Source of the DNA: Hypsibius dujardini
Taxonomy: Eukaryota > Tardigrada > Eutardigrada > Parachela > Hypsibiidae
Length of the DNA: 64,000 nt
Reading direction: 5' to 3'
Assembly: GCA_001579985.1 (NCBI GenBank)
Contig: LRSR01002431.1
Span: 1 to 64,000, forward strand
Made by a program: the position numbers and the translations under genes. Of this stretch, positions 37,992 to 50,555 are shown one piece after another; the stretch's first letter is position 1; every line of letters begins with the position of its first letter. The notes under the pieces were generated by a model. It did no database searches. It saw only the letters and a list, made by a program, of their open reading frames with translations, and had not been told where the DNA came from.

Positions 37992-38140
37992 TTCAAGTGT
38001 CCGTGATGGTTCAGAGCCCTCGGCTAACACTTAAAGATGAATGGTCCAGTTTAGTGAAGAGGCAAAGGACGATTGAGGCTCAACAAGCCCAATTTCCGAT
38101 TGAAGTCGATACCCTTGTGAGGCGTAAATTGGAAAAGACC
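37992..38140 (+). other. Orphan exon-like ORF
   Basis: After an AACAG acceptor a frame reads VQVSVMVQSPRLTLKDEWSS, then a charged helix-like stretch (LVKRQRTIEAQQAQFPIEVD). Composition is coding-like but no family, start or partner exon is evident. Confidence 0.25.
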
Positions 38141-38671
38141 ACATCGTCTGCTAAGTTCGATAATTGTTGCGACTTTAGATTGCTGAGTTTGAGCATTATA
38201 ATTATAATATATACTCGGACTATGATTAGATTATTAGCCGGAAGCAGCTATATGCAAATGCACTCAGGACAGAATTAGTGAGAGCTGCCCACCCGCGTAT
38301 TATTCAGCAAAGCCTTTTTTATTATGGCACTGCACCGTAGTAATAACAATATTCTACGTATATCATGTACATTTAAATCTGGAGTTACAGCTTGTCTTTA
38401 AAAGTGACAAATCCAAAAACAATAGCGGTGAGGAACTGTAGCTGCACTGTTATACCTCAATTAGATGGTAGAGGTTGCAGAGAGAAACCCCACCCAGGCC
38501 GGAAGTTGGAGCGCTGCTATATTTGTATATATTCTAATGACGGCTTTATACGTACTCTTTTGCTTGGTTGATTATTTCGTCGAAATGGGGACTCCTCATT
38601 AATAACTTTATTAAATCTCATGACACATTATTCCTATCAATACCCCATCAAATCCCATTCTTTGCTTTCAG

Positions 38672-41600
38672 GAGAGTCGACATACATCAGAACGCCCCAA
38701 AGCCAAATTGTGGCCTTGGCTGAAAAGGACGCTACGTTGCGATGCGCTTTCTCATATCCAGGGGACCGACCCGTCTCACACATCATCGAGTGGTCAAAAA
38801 GAGGTGCGTACGTTTTTGCTAGCCTCCAACATTTTTGGTTATTGATTAAACGTTGTGTCAGGTGATGATGTGCCAATATTCATTGCGTACGATGGCTACC
38901 CCCCTCACGTGGATCCACGGTACAAAGACAGGCTCTTCCTGGCGCAGAACATGGATGAACGAGCCTCATTGGTTATCAAGAAAGTTCGACGAGGTACTAG
39001 TACAATCTTTGCCCTACACCAATTCGCATCATAACAAGTCATGTTTGCCTTTTGAACTGTAATGTAGAAGACGAAGGATGGTACGAATGCAAAGGTAATC
39101 AGTCGTCCCTTCACTATTTTGTATAATTTATATACCGGTACCATGCAAAGGTCTAGTCATTGCGACGTGACGTTTCCATCATGTGAACTGGACGGTTTGC
39201 TTCGAGGTTCTCACTTTAGCTCAATATTTGCAGTGCAACTGCTCAACCGACCTCCAGAAACGCCCAAGAATGGAAGCTGGATATTCCTAGTGGTTCATGG
39301 TAATACGAGTAATACTGTATTTGTACTAGTAATTAGCTAACAATTCGTTTCTTCAATTCCTCTTTTTACAGCTCCCCCACAGATTATCAGTGCGCCACCT
39401 TTAGAAATATACGTCAAACAGGATGATGAAGTTCGCCTTCAGTGTGAAGCAGAAGGCACGCCCAGACCAAAGATTAGCTGGATTAAGGTACATAGAAAAT
39501 GTCTATTGGTTCTTCCTAAGAGAACAGTACACATGTGGCGTGTTGTACACGTGTTGTACACATATATTGCTGTCCATTATTACAAAAGCGCAAGTACACC
39601 CAGGGCCCACCTCCCATCTCAAACCAAAATCAGAATCGAACGCGTTTTGTAATATAACGGCAATACGGTAATGCGTTTCTTTCGGCCATAGGATGGGGAG
39701 GTAGTTCGATCAACAACCAAAATGGTCATCGCCCCCAATGGTCTGTTGACCATCCGCTCCATTACCGGGTCTGACGTTGGGGTGTATGGTAGGTACACAA
39801 TGCACATCAGCGTGTCTGGGTTATGCTACCGATTACCGTTAATAATAAATGGTAACCACAAAGTCGCCTTGTCGCAGAGTGCTCGGCCCGGAATGCAGAA
39901 GGACGAGTTAGTCGAGCCAGCAAACTTATTATGGCTTGTAAGTCACGACGTGTCCACTTTTGTTCCACATAAAATTGATGAATAAATACATTTTTGCCTA
40001 TATCTCCATTTTGACAGCTGGTGCAGTAATCTTACGGCCACCGGAAAATCTGACACGTCTGGAGGTAAATGCATCTCATCTCGGTCTAATTAACTACTAG
40101 TACAGTAGGAGTAGCAGCAGCTGGATCCATCTCTATACCAAAACCGAGACGGAATGCATATAAGTTTCACTTAGTTACATTATATATACCCTTTCTTATT
40201 TTATCAGGGAGATCGAGCTGATTTTCACTGCAAAGCAGAGGGGAAACCAAACAACCTCACCTTCCATTGGCTCCGGAATGATGTCCCCATTCACTCAAGT
40301 TACTTTACTGAGCTTTCCACGAGAGTGGTTGTACAAACTGATGGGACCTTGATAATCAATCCGACGTCAAAAGCCGACTCGGGAAAATGTAAGAACAGAC
40401 AGCCCCACAAACCGCCAAGACAACAGCTAGATTTCTTGTTTGTTTCCTCAGACACGTGCAGAGTGACTAATGGAATCGAAGAGACTCCTGAAGCAAACGC
40501 TTGGCTTAGTATTCAATGTAGGTACCCCCAGACAATAGTTGGAAAGGTACGAGGGGTCTTATCAACTGTTCCTGTTGCAGATCCGGCACGGATCACGTTC
40601 AACCCGAGCTTGCAGTACTTGCCGCTCAACCTGTCGGGAATAATTCGATGTTATATTGAGTCTAATCCTAGCTTACAGTTTGTGCAATGGACCAAAGACC
40701 AAAGAGTATTAGATCCGAAAGCATCGGTAAGGCCCCCTTTGTCCAAGCGATACGAACGTGTTGGTAAGCAGCACAATTATAATTATTATTTTGCAGCCGG
40801 GAATCTCTATACTTTCCAACGGCTCACTATTTATTGAGCGTGTAACAACGGATCATCAGGGGCAGTTTACCTGTACGCCTTACAACTTTCACGGCACGTC
40901 TGGCTCCAGTATCGATATGAACGTCCTTGTTGAAGGTATGACCGCTGTCTTCTCACGCGCAATTCGCCATCATCAATTGTCAAACTTACTATTCTTATGG
41001 TATTCTAGATCCCCCGATGTTTGCTATTATCCCGAAGGAATTTTATCAAGCGGAGCAGAGAGGAACCGTCTCAATGGCTTGCTCAGCGAGAGTGGTATCC
41101 GGTCCAAGAAGCCCTCGACTGAATTGGCGACGGGTAGGAACAATCTCTTTTATAGTAGGTACACATATATGGGAATCTCTGTTTTTGCACAACAGACTGA
41201 TGGAGTACTCATACCGAGCGATCGTACGCGTCAACAGGACGGCTTTCTGATAATCACAAATCTCCGCAAAACCGACCATGGCTCCTACGATTGTGTGTTG
41301 GAAAATGAAGTTGCGACTTTAGTCGCAAGCACAACTTTGCTCATTGAGAGTAAGTACTGAAGGACATGTACAGCAATGTCAAGGTAATTAAATGACGAAT
41401 CCAGGACGCGATTTAGCATTCCTTCGTGTCATTCTAGGCACGACTCCGCATGCTCCTACCAATGTGACGGTCGATGTCGGGCCATTTTTCGCCCGGATCA
41501 AGTGGCAGCCAGCTTATAATGGCGGATTTCCGCAACATTATGTCATCTGGTATAGACAGTTTGGAAGCAGTACTCGGCAGGTAAAAATAGATCATTGCTT

Positions 41601-44021
41601 GTTCTGTCTCGGGGGCTGCATCAAGTTTAGACTGACATTTACACTTAAAGTGGCGAACGCTTCGGGTCCGTGCCGCAGACGATACCTCGTCTTTCACAGT
41701 CTACAACTTGACTCCAGACACGCTTTATGAGTTTCAAATTCTCTCCCGAAATCAATTGGGTACGTATTAGCTCGATCTGAAACAAGAATAATTTTGTCTT
41801 TCATGCTTGTTTGAAATTGGTTAAGGTGACGGGATGTTCAGTGAACCTGTGATAGTTCGCACCGCAGGTTAGTGTACCTGCATTGTTTTTTTCCTTCTGA
41901 CTCCTCATCTTTAACTAAACCCAGGTCTCCCTTTTTGTAACAGATGTTGATTCCTATGCCACAGTCTTTCCCACGGATTCCAGGTAATTAACAACTACAG
42001 TCACAATATACCCTGTTCAAGCCGCACATTCCATCCACGCTGAAATTTGATTTATATTTAGTGGGGTGACATATGTCCCCACTATTGTAAAGCCTTCCGG
42101 TGCCCTTCCTGCTTCGCCTTTCGCCGTCACCGTACGTCGTAATGCTCATAAAACAGGCCGATTAAAATAACAGCTTACAAGTTGGGCTGTTTAACAGGTC
42201 ATATCCACACCTGAAGGAGCTCATGTTGAGTGGGAGGTGAGTTTTTGGATTGCTTTTTATACAGTAATCTACAATGATGGCTTCTACTGTACAAGCGTTT
42301 AGCTTTGTCTTTGTTGTAGGGTCCTCAAAACTCTTCGGTTCCAATCATGTACTACGTATGTCTCGTATTCTACTACTCTCTATACGTTGTGCCTGCCCTT
42401 ATAATACTTTGCACAGAGGGTCGAATACCGAAAGATGAACGAACAATGGGGCCGTTCCAGTGAGGCCATTCCGGCAGATGGACGCACCTTTTACCTGGCG
42501 AAGGACATCCAGTCCGGTATCACGTACGAGTTCCGCGTTTACGCATTTACCCTGACATCGTTTAGTGAACCAAGCGAAATCGTCAGATTTACCCTTACAA
42601 GTAAGTACAGTACATAGAGCGGAATCTAGCTGACATATTACATACAGTACGTAAATATTATTTGTACACAGGTGATTTTGCCGGTAACTTGAGTCCAACT
42701 GTTGCAATAGGTACGTGATCATACTCGTCCTCATACGTAATTGTGACAGTAAAACGCCACATCATTTGCTGCAGTGGCCGGTGTCGTGGGTGGATTGATA
42801 TTTTTCGTCGTCCTAACAATTCTACTCCTGCTCTGTGCGGGTTGTGCTCGGAGGAAACGAAAAGCCAAGCGAGAAAGATACGGTGCGATTAATATATTTC
42901 ATTCATAATTTTCATCGCTTATCAAGCGTCATTTTCTTTCACAGACAGTGACGGTTTCCATCCGGAAAACGATACACTCACCTTGAAGCGAGGGTAGGAG
43001 TCTGGGGGAAATTTGGTGGTTGGTTTATATAGTCTGCACTCTTCAGATTCGCTTTCTGACAAGGGTTTCTTTTTCTTCTTTTTCTTCTTCAACTTTCGCA
43101 TCCTCAGAACTATATCTCAAGGTGATGGCCTTTTTCTTCTTCATACTTAAAGGTACATACACTAAACCTCTGCTACCAATATTCCCATTTGCACTTGTAT
43201 ACAGGAACTATCCGTACTGCCTACGAAGCCTGAAAGGAATACGGCGAGCATGGCAGGCATTGTGCGCCATTAGACTCACCACAATTTCTTCAACAGCAAC
43301 CCAAGGAACGGTTCTCCAGAAATCATTTTGCAGTCCCAGGAAGCTCTTTCAAAGGGGAGATTTAGGCGTTCAACACTCTCGCAGCAGGTGCAGCAATGAA
43401 TCCAGCTGCAGTAGTAACTTGATGACCAATCGGCCCTTGATTCGCATACTTCAATCCCGCTGCCCATCGAAAGTGATTGATTGTCGTCGGCCTGAGACGC
43501 CATCGTTTTATTTGACTTACACGCCGACTAGATCCGACATTTACCAAGACTACCTCGATTCTGGACATGCAAAAGGTAGCTTCTCATATCATTATTCTAC
43601 ACCAGTCGCCAATTATGATCGAGAACAGCTTCATGAGACGATTCAGCGACTTCGCTCGAGCCTGTCGGCTGGTGTGGGTCGACCATCGGCGGACCACTCG
43701 GAGCATGCTGATTCTGGCGTGGCTATCGCTCCTTCCTCTTGTAATAACAACAACTCTCCTTCTTCTTCCTTCACTGAACCCCCTACTGGTGCTTCACAAG
43801 ACGACATCTCATCTGGAGACGAGGTATATGAGTTTGAATATAGTCCACGACGAATACCGCAAAAAAAGGCAACCCGGAGAACACGACCACCATCGCCACT
43901 AACTCTCACAGATGTTCGGTGCCAAGCGCTCATCAAGGAATTTAGTCTTTATAAATTGTCATTAGGTCAAACGAATGATGTCATTCGGCCAGACGAACGA
44001 CCATTGGAAAGCGAATGTTAA
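38672..44021 (+). CDS. IGSF9: IGSF9/Turtle-type adhesion receptor, 5' exon(s) missing
   Basis: Turtle/Dasm1/IGSF9 proteins are neuronal cell-surface adhesion receptors. 26 exons join in phase to 1053 residues without the signal peptide: 38672-38803, 38862-38993, 39068-39094, 39234-39299, 39372-39487, 39692-39788, 39878-39937, 40018-40064, 40208-40388, 40452-40517, 40581-40726, 40797-40935, 41009-41133, 41196-41349, 41438-41580, 41651-41759, 41826-41867, 41944-41983, 42062-42131, 42198-42236, 42320-42355, 42417-42600, 42672-42710, 42775-42882, 42945-42993, 43205-44021. The domains are five Ig (cysteine pairs RC/YEC, QC/YEC, HC/YTC, RC/FTC, AC/YDC), two FN3, a membrane span (VAGVVGGLIFFVVLTILLLL), a basic stop-transfer RRKRKAKRER and a 290-residue cytoplasmic tail. 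The first Ig carries HIIEWSKRG and VPIFIAYDGYPPHVDPRY, diagnostic of the family. AATAAA occurs near 44244 and 44263. Confidence 0.92.
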
Positions 44022-44982
44022 AAAACAACCTCAAGTACACACCGATAATGCAAGATTGATTACAGCATAGTAGCATATTCTTCTTCCTTTGACATGCATT
44101 TAATACATGTACTGTACCCTCAACCTCGTCCCCTTCATACCAAGATCTTCTATTCGAAGCCTTACCTCATGACCAAATGATATTAGTATAAAAATCGACT
44201 GAGTCCACCATATGTGTGTGATGCTACAGTAAAAGAAGAGAAGAAATAAATGAAATGAAAAATAAAAACCACACTGTCTGTTGATCAGACCCCCCAAAAG
44301 GATAGGCTCTTATGAAAACAGTGCCAATTCCGAACCCTGACTACCGCATTTCAACACGGTCAAACCATAAGAAGCCCTGAGAGATAGCCAAGTTCATGTG
44401 GTTTCACCGCTACGAAGTAGAGCATTTTTAAAATCACCGTCCGTTGATTTAATTAAAATGCCGAGAAGACCTAGCCAATCTCGCGAAGCTCGCTGAAGAA
44501 AGTGTGAAAAACAACTTTAACAATCGTTATGAGGAAGAGGAAGACCCTTTCCGGCAAGAGCAAGGCCGGGAATCTGAAAACGGCAAGTCAAACAAACCCA
44601 TCAATTGAATTGGCGCAGAAGCAGTAGAGGTGAGGGAAGGGATATGATGCTTCTCGCTTTTTTCCCCTTCCTGTTCTGCTATAGCTATCGAGAGAAATAC
44701 GGTCATGACATTTTCAATTGTTAGTACCATTCGTAATAATCTAATCGTGCGACTGTAGTAGACTCTACACAATAAATCGTCGGTGGCAACATACTCGAGA
44801 GCCTATTTCATGTACTGATGGGTTTTGGGATGGTTTTTATGGGAAGTGTTTGAAGTGCAGATTGTCTGAAAAATAATTTCTTCGAAAAATCATTTAAACG
44901 CGCTACACCGAGAGTAAATACGACTTACTAGATAAGGCAAAGGAAACTTGCCGTAGCGGAAAAAAAATCTACATCTGTATAC

Positions 44983-45130
44983 CCTAACGTCTGCTTTGAA
45001 ATACCCCATGTTCGCAGTAAAACGACCAGACAAACTTCATATCTTTCGGAATTATAGTAAATCTTTTGGTATGTATAGCCGCCCATTGAGTATCGATGAA
45101 GAACGTGGTCAGGAAAACCTCGGACGCCTA
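44983..45130 (-). other. Orphan exon-like ORF on the minus strand
   Basis: A very good acceptor (TTTGTTTATTTTGACAG) opens a frame containing GVRGFPDHVLHRYSMGGYTY and later YEVCLVVLLRTWG, with a possible donor at TTAGG|GTATAC. I do not recognise it. The assembly gap 200 bp upstream on this strand may hide its partner exon. Confidence 0.25.
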
Positions 45131-45334
45131 CTGTCAAAATAAACAAATCTCCGTTAATCCAAGCTGTACAACGGGAAAACTAGCTTTAGAGTTTTGAAGA
45201 TACATTACTGTACTTTACCCAGAGGGCTATCATAGCCTGGGTCTGGAAACGGAAGTCCTGCTTATTAACCTGGCCGTTGGGTCGGTGGTAATTTCTCTCA
45301 CCAGACGCTGAAAGGGCTCTCGAAATATTTAGGG

Positions 45335-45386
45335 NNNNNNNNNNNNNNNNNNNNNNNNNNNNNNNNNNNNNNNNNNNNNNNNNNNN
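45335..45386. other. Assembly gap (52 N)
   Basis: Run of undetermined bases; the true gap length is unknown. Confidence 1.
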
Positions 45387-45613
45387 GATTCACGGTAGCA
45401 GACTATTTTCCGAGACTCAAGTATGCATAGTACTGTACTACTGCTACTAGTATATTAAAACAGAAGCATTGGTTCGTAAGTGATTTTTTCCCCAAGACCT
45501 GAGAACTCTATTTCTGGAAAGCCCTACTTCCGGTAAGTAATCGAGATTCGCTACCACAGAGCATAACTTGAACCAGAGCAAACACGAATAAGGCACCAGT
45601 AAAATGTACTGTA

Positions 45614-45746
45614 CTGCCGTGATTTTAACGGTCAGTTAAGCCCCGCCTCCGTCGCACGCGCCTCTGTCATGTGTTGGTACCAAGCCAACATGCACAGGCC
45701 GAGTGCGCTGCCCGGGTGTAAAATCCGTCCGTTATAATCGCGGCAG
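45614..45746. mobile_element. MITE, 133 bp, TA-flanked
   Basis: The ends CTGCCGTGATTTTAACGG and, in reverse, CTGCCGCGATTATAACGG are flanked by TA on both sides (45612-45613, 45747-45748). Imperfect pairing continues inward. A Tc1/mariner-type derivative is likely. Confidence 0.8.
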
Positions 45747-46366
45747 TATAGTACTGTACTAGTACATGGTCGACCGACGATCACGGTTACGGTTACTCTT
45801 TCGGTAACGCGACTAGTGTGACCAATGTAACCGACGTGATCGCGTGTTTGTTTTTTATTCTAGTTGACATTTTACTTATTCCCAAGTAATCCTGACCTCG
45901 GTGGACTGCGCGACCCGCCAGAGTACCAAAAAGTTCTAATCATTTTTATTTATTTCATGCTACTCTGCATCATGTAGGATCATTAAGGAATTTTCCCAAT
46001 TTCTCGCTGCTTACAGCGGGAAAGTTTTATAAAAATATAAGATTCTTTTGCTTCTTCGCCTCCCACAGGACACGATTTTGGAAAAGTGAGTCTGATCGTG
46101 TCTTTTCTCACCCCATGTGTTGTTTCGCTTCGCATTGGAAGCGGTTACAGTTCTTCCTTTCAACAGGCTTGCTCTGCAACGGACAGCCCAAGATTATTTT
46201 CACCACTCGATGTCATTCTTCGCTCGATTGATTGGTTGCATGCTCTGCTTTACAAGGAGTGCATGCAATTAATTGATTGAACTTTAAGGACTTTGCATGA
46301 ATATGCATGGAGAGAAGTGACCAGGAGCAGAGCTGCTTTTGACGTCCACTCTCAAGAATCCATAAA

Positions 46367-48312
46367 ATGAGCAGATATATTCCCTTTTGGAAATATGGAT
46401 TATATATCGGCACGTCGGCGGGAGCGGTGTTGGCAGTGGCATCGGTCAATGTGAAGGAGTTCCGCAGCAGTTTCCTCCTGGGTGCCGCAGAATGCAGCAC
46501 AACCGACATCAGTGCCAACGTATCTCCGCATCGATATTCCGCCGCGGAGCATTATCCAAATCTAAAAGGCCACACCAACATCATGGCCCAGTGTCTAACC
46601 CCGGTTATTTATGCTGCCCTAAGGGATCGCGTCACGTCCGCGGGAGTTACACTGGACAGATGCATCCAGGTTGGGGTGGACAATCCCGGACATCCGCGGA
46701 TTAGGACAGTCGGCCTGTTAGCTGGCGATGAGGAGTCTTATTCGGCGTTTTCAGGCATCTTCGACCCGGTTATTGCTGAACGACACGGAGGCTATGCCAA
46801 GGGCGATGAGCATCCCACCAATCTTGACCATACACAGGTTTGTTTGATTGATTGAGGTCGAGTTTTATGCTTTTCAACGTGAAGAGGCTCTTCTGTTTTG
46901 ATTGATTTCGTTGTCGGTTGAGCTGCACGGTGCAGACCTGTTGAACTGTCCCGTAATTTTGAGTGAGTGGTGGGCTTGTGGTGAAGGCTGGCTCCAGCAA
47001 GGTTCAACAAGGTTCAACATGTTTTTTATTTATTTGTATAGATAAAGGGAGGGAACCTTGATCCAGACTTTGTGATATCCTGCCGTATTCGCACATGCCG
47101 GAATATCCGCGGCTTCAGTTTGCCGTCCAATGTTTCTCGTGCGGAACGACGACAGATCGAGTCTGTTCTAACACAGTCGCTCAAAAATTTATCCAGCGGC
47201 CTGAAGGGCCGGTACTTTCCCATGGGGAGCTTTGCTGAGGATGAGTTGGCATCCCTCGTGAATGTAAGCTGCATTTTGGACGCGTTGCCTAACTGTCTAC
47301 TGGTTATGTCTGGAGCTTAAGTCATTTCGGCTAGTGTGTCCTCATTTTCTGGTTGAACATGCGCTTTACTGCCTATCTGTCAGGTTGTATGTTTGTTTGT
47401 ATGCCTGCTTGTATCTGTCAGTCTGTTTGTTTGTCTGTCTTTTTGTCTTCGCTGCTGGATGTCGGGTCGGATCTACCGTCTCTTTTTGTCATATCTTTCT
47501 TGGGACGCGTCGGAAAGAGTTGCCGGACTTTTGACTTACTGCGAACTTTTGGTTTAGGAGGGATTAGCTTTTGACCGTCCATCCGCCTACTACTGTACGG
47601 CAACGATCGGACGAGACTGGCCAGACAGCCGTGGCACGTGGTACAACTATGACCGGAACCTGGTGGCGTTTGTCAACGAAAACGAAGATCAGCTGAAAGT
47701 GATCTCCCTCCAAGCGGGCGGCAATATGAAAGAAGCGTTCGAAAGGTTCTGCAACGCCCTGATCGTGCTGGAGAAGAGCATTCGCAAAGCCGGCTACGAA
47801 TGGATGTGGAATCCACATCTAGGCTTTATCACATCTTGCCCGTCCAATTTGGGCACGGCGTTGCGGGCCAGTGTTTTCATCAAGTTGCCCTTGTTATCGC
47901 AAGTAGGGTTTGTAAAAAGAAGTTCCCATCCATCCGTCCAGTGTCCATTCCCTTCTTTAAAACCAGAATATCAAAATGCTCCCTCGCTCTTTTAGGATCC
48001 ACGGTTCCCTGCCATCATAAAAAATCTTCGGGTACACAAGCGCGCGGTGCCGGAACTGCAACACGATGGCGTTTTTGACCTCTCAAATCAGGATCGACTC
48101 GGAATTTCTGAGGTAGCATGGATGACAACACAGATTCCCATCTTCCTGGTGTGAAAGTTAAATCGAATTGTTTCGCTAATTATGCCATGTGCTTCTTTCT
48201 GTCGTAGGTGGATTTGATTCAACAAGTGATTGATGCAGCGCATTTGTTGCTGCGCATGGAGAAACGCCTAAGGAGCGGCAGGTCGATTGACCATCTCATT
48301 ACCGATGCATAA
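46367..48312 (+). CDS. Mitochondrial creatine-kinase-like phosphagen kinase, divergent active site
   Basis: Mitochondrial creatine kinase transfers phosphate from ATP to creatine in the intermembrane space. Five exons (46367-46837, 47042-47263, 47558-47902, 47996-48112, 48208-48312) join in phase to 419 residues, the usual length. The N-terminus ([19 protein letters not shown]) fits a targeting segment. Core blocks are clear: [33 protein letters not shown] and the catalytic-cysteine block [10 protein letters not shown]. There are oddities. NEED reads NENED, with one residue inserted. GVHIKLP reads SVFIKLP, losing a conserved histidine. The flexible loop RGTGGVDTAA is replaced by AVPELQHD, although RGAGTAT is readable in another frame of the same bases (about 48040-48065). 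It may be inactive, have other substrate specificity, or contain sequence errors. It is convergent with the CPYC glutaredoxin. Confidence 0.88.
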
Positions 48313-48540
48313 GAACAAAATTCAAGACATTATTTTCCCACTGCTGCTGAGCTAACGGCTCTGCTTGATGATGATGACTTCTTGGCTAAGAGTGGACTTT
48401 ATTATTTCTCTTCATGATTGCAATTTGCTGTGGCCGCTGCTTCTTTTGCATTAGTTTTGTTTCGCGAAAAAGTAGCAGTATGAGAAATGCATGAAAACGC
48501 AGTAAAGATGCGAAGCGGATATGGAATGTGTGTGAAAAGG

Positions 48541-49451
48541 TTAGAGCTCCTCGTGAATGGCTCCTGCACCAACCAGCAGCTTCTTCAACTCTCCAGATTT
48601 GTCCAACCTAAGCAAATGCACAGCTTGTACATTCCACTCAACAATCGATACAAATCATATAACAACGTATTAGTGCGATGCTGGAGCATTTCCACGCTTC
48701 GATGAATCTTACTTCTCGGTGTCGTCTCCACCTCCAATAAATTTTCCGTTGACGAAAACTCGAGGGACCTAAACATAAAAGAATTACATTGCAGAAATGC
48801 GTTAAGAACTGAACAAACGATCCACTACTAGTCTACTATAGCAGTTAAGTGAATTGAAAAAGCCCTCAATCAATGGATAGCCGAATCAATTAACAGAACT
48901 TGTTTTAATTTTCAATCAATTCTAGTACGGATCCACAGATCACTCAATCAAGCAAGCCATCACCACAGAAGCAAGCAAAAGCAACTTACACTGCTTGCTC
49001 CAGTCAATCCCTTCATGACCTCTTGAATCAAGTTGGCTTCAGCCTGATCCGCCATCAAATCTAACTCCATAACTTCGAAGGAACTTTTGTCGATGGAATA
49101 CTTGGCGAGAACATTCTTGGCCTTCTTGCAATATGGGCTGCAATAAAACAAACCAATGTACTAAGTCACATATCAATCAATCAATAATTCTCTAGTACAG
49201 CGGGAAAACGATTAAGATTTTTAATGACAATGCCACAAAAGGTATAAAATGATGAATCTTGTTTGTTACCAATAGGATTTGGAAAAAACCATCACTTTGT
49301 TGGCTTTAATCTTGTCCTGGACCATCTGTTTCACTTGATCGGCCATGGCGGCTAGGTTTTCCGGTGAAGAGGAAGCGGTAGCTTGCACGCGGGATCGACA
49401 CAGACCCAAAACTTGAAGAAAATTAATGGCGAGGACGGGACGCAGAAGCAT
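48541..49451 (-). CDS. GLRX2: Dithiol glutaredoxin, CPYC type (GLRX2/GRX1-like), probably mitochondrial
   Basis: It reduces glutathione mixed disulfides. Four exons (49451-49270, 49137-48990, 48768-48713, 48607-48541) join in phase to 150 residues. The active site CPYC is created across the first splice junction (KSY-CPYC-KKAKNV). Other family blocks are present: the TGASSVPRVFVNG cis-proline loop and GGGDDTEKL. About 50 residues precede the domain; MLLRPVLAINFLQVLGLCRSR looks like a mitochondrial targeting sequence, but a shorter start at MADQVKQ would give a cytosolic form. A TTG-initiated extension upstream was rejected. GLRX1 and GLRX2 cannot be separated with certainty by eye. Confidence 0.9.
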
Positions 49452-49499
49452 TTGAGTGAGAAGACGGAGTAAAATAATCGGCCAAATTGATTTTGAGGA

Positions 49500-50555
49500 A
49501 AATTCAGAGTGCAAGCGAAATGACAGGGCAAAAAGTACTACTAGTAATACACACTACGCCCCATTTTTGGATGATGTCACCGTGCCCAGTATTTAACACG
49601 TTACATTGCAGTAAATGTCGGAAATCTTTGATTGATAGATTGTCTGATGTTGGCAAATGTGTTCACGGTTCCTGCAGGTTTGATGGTCGATTGATTGATG
49701 AGTTTACAGTATTGTATCAGTACGAGTACGTCTGTTTATTCAGTTTACGTATATGCCCGCGAGAAAGCGGCGAATGCTGCTTAATCTTTGTGCAGCCTAT
49801 TTTGTTCTCCACATCCACTGGTTTATCAGAAATCCAAAAGTTTCCCAAAGTGATCGAGGTTGTGTCCATCACTTGGAAACTTTGGGAAGAACAAAGCCAG
49901 TCCGCAGTTTCTTTAAGATCGCTCAAATATGGGTTGTACAGGGCGCTGTGCAGAAAATCCTGGCCGGCTGGCTTTGGAATTTTGGACTAGGGATGGCAAA
50001 ACCTTAAATTAATCAGCTAATAATTAGTTGCATTAGTTGCAGTCGACTGAAAATTAATTAGTAAGGATTTTTAGCTTAGTTTCTTGAGGTAATTAATACT
50101 ATTGGTCCAGGTTTGTTTAGTAAAAAAATAGTTCACTTATTTTAGCTTTTCCCACTGAAGTTTTAGTAGCTATAAATCTAGTTTAGTTGTTGTAGTCAAC
50201 TGAAAAAATCAAGGCCAATGAGTTAAATATTAAGAGTTTTAGTTTATAGTTTTCTTCTTGTGTTTTCGTGAAAAATAACGAAATCTGATATCGGGTATAC
50301 ACCAAACACTGAACCAAGAACTATGTTTTTAATTGTATGTAATAAGGAAAAGAAGTCAGTCATTAAGAGGTGACAGCTTAGCACCATACGTTCTTTAAAG
50401 TCGCGAAGAAGCAGGTCCAAAGGATACTTTAGTAGGTGCAACTACAGTCCTAGACTTTTTTATAACTCTACCTGGTCCCACAAATGAGCAGACAAAATGG
50501 ATAGAAACAAACACAATGCTCTTCATTCTGTATGTGGAGTGGAGTCCTGATCAAT
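49500..50555. other. Intergenic with possible hAT-like end at 49988
   Basis: TAGGGATGGCAAAACCTTAA at 49988 resembles a hAT terminus and resembles, in inverted orientation, the sequence ending at 52562. The stretch from 49988 to about 50240 is rich in TTAGTTGCAGTCGACTG-type near-repeats (also at about 50190-50205). No gene was recognised. Confidence 0.3.

Larger units (their letters stand above)
44022..46366. other. Intergenic, with MITE, assembly gap and one possible exon
   Basis: Apart from the three items listed separately, no gene was recognised. Proximal sequence holds the IGSF9-like 3' UTR. Repeated TACTGTAC and ACTAGTA strings are frequent around 45420-45760. Confidence 0.4.

Noticed and set aside
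38542-38607. MTALYVLFCLVDYF as the signal peptide of the IGSF9-like gene
   Set aside because: No usable GT donor occurs before the stop, so it cannot join the first Ig exon.
47353-47574. Cys/Val/Leu-rich ORF as a membrane peptide
   Set aside because: It is produced by the TCTG repeat within a kinase intron.
49452-49514. N-terminal extension of the CPYC glutaredoxin
   Set aside because: It would need a TTG start; the ATG at 49451 gives a normal length and targeting sequence.
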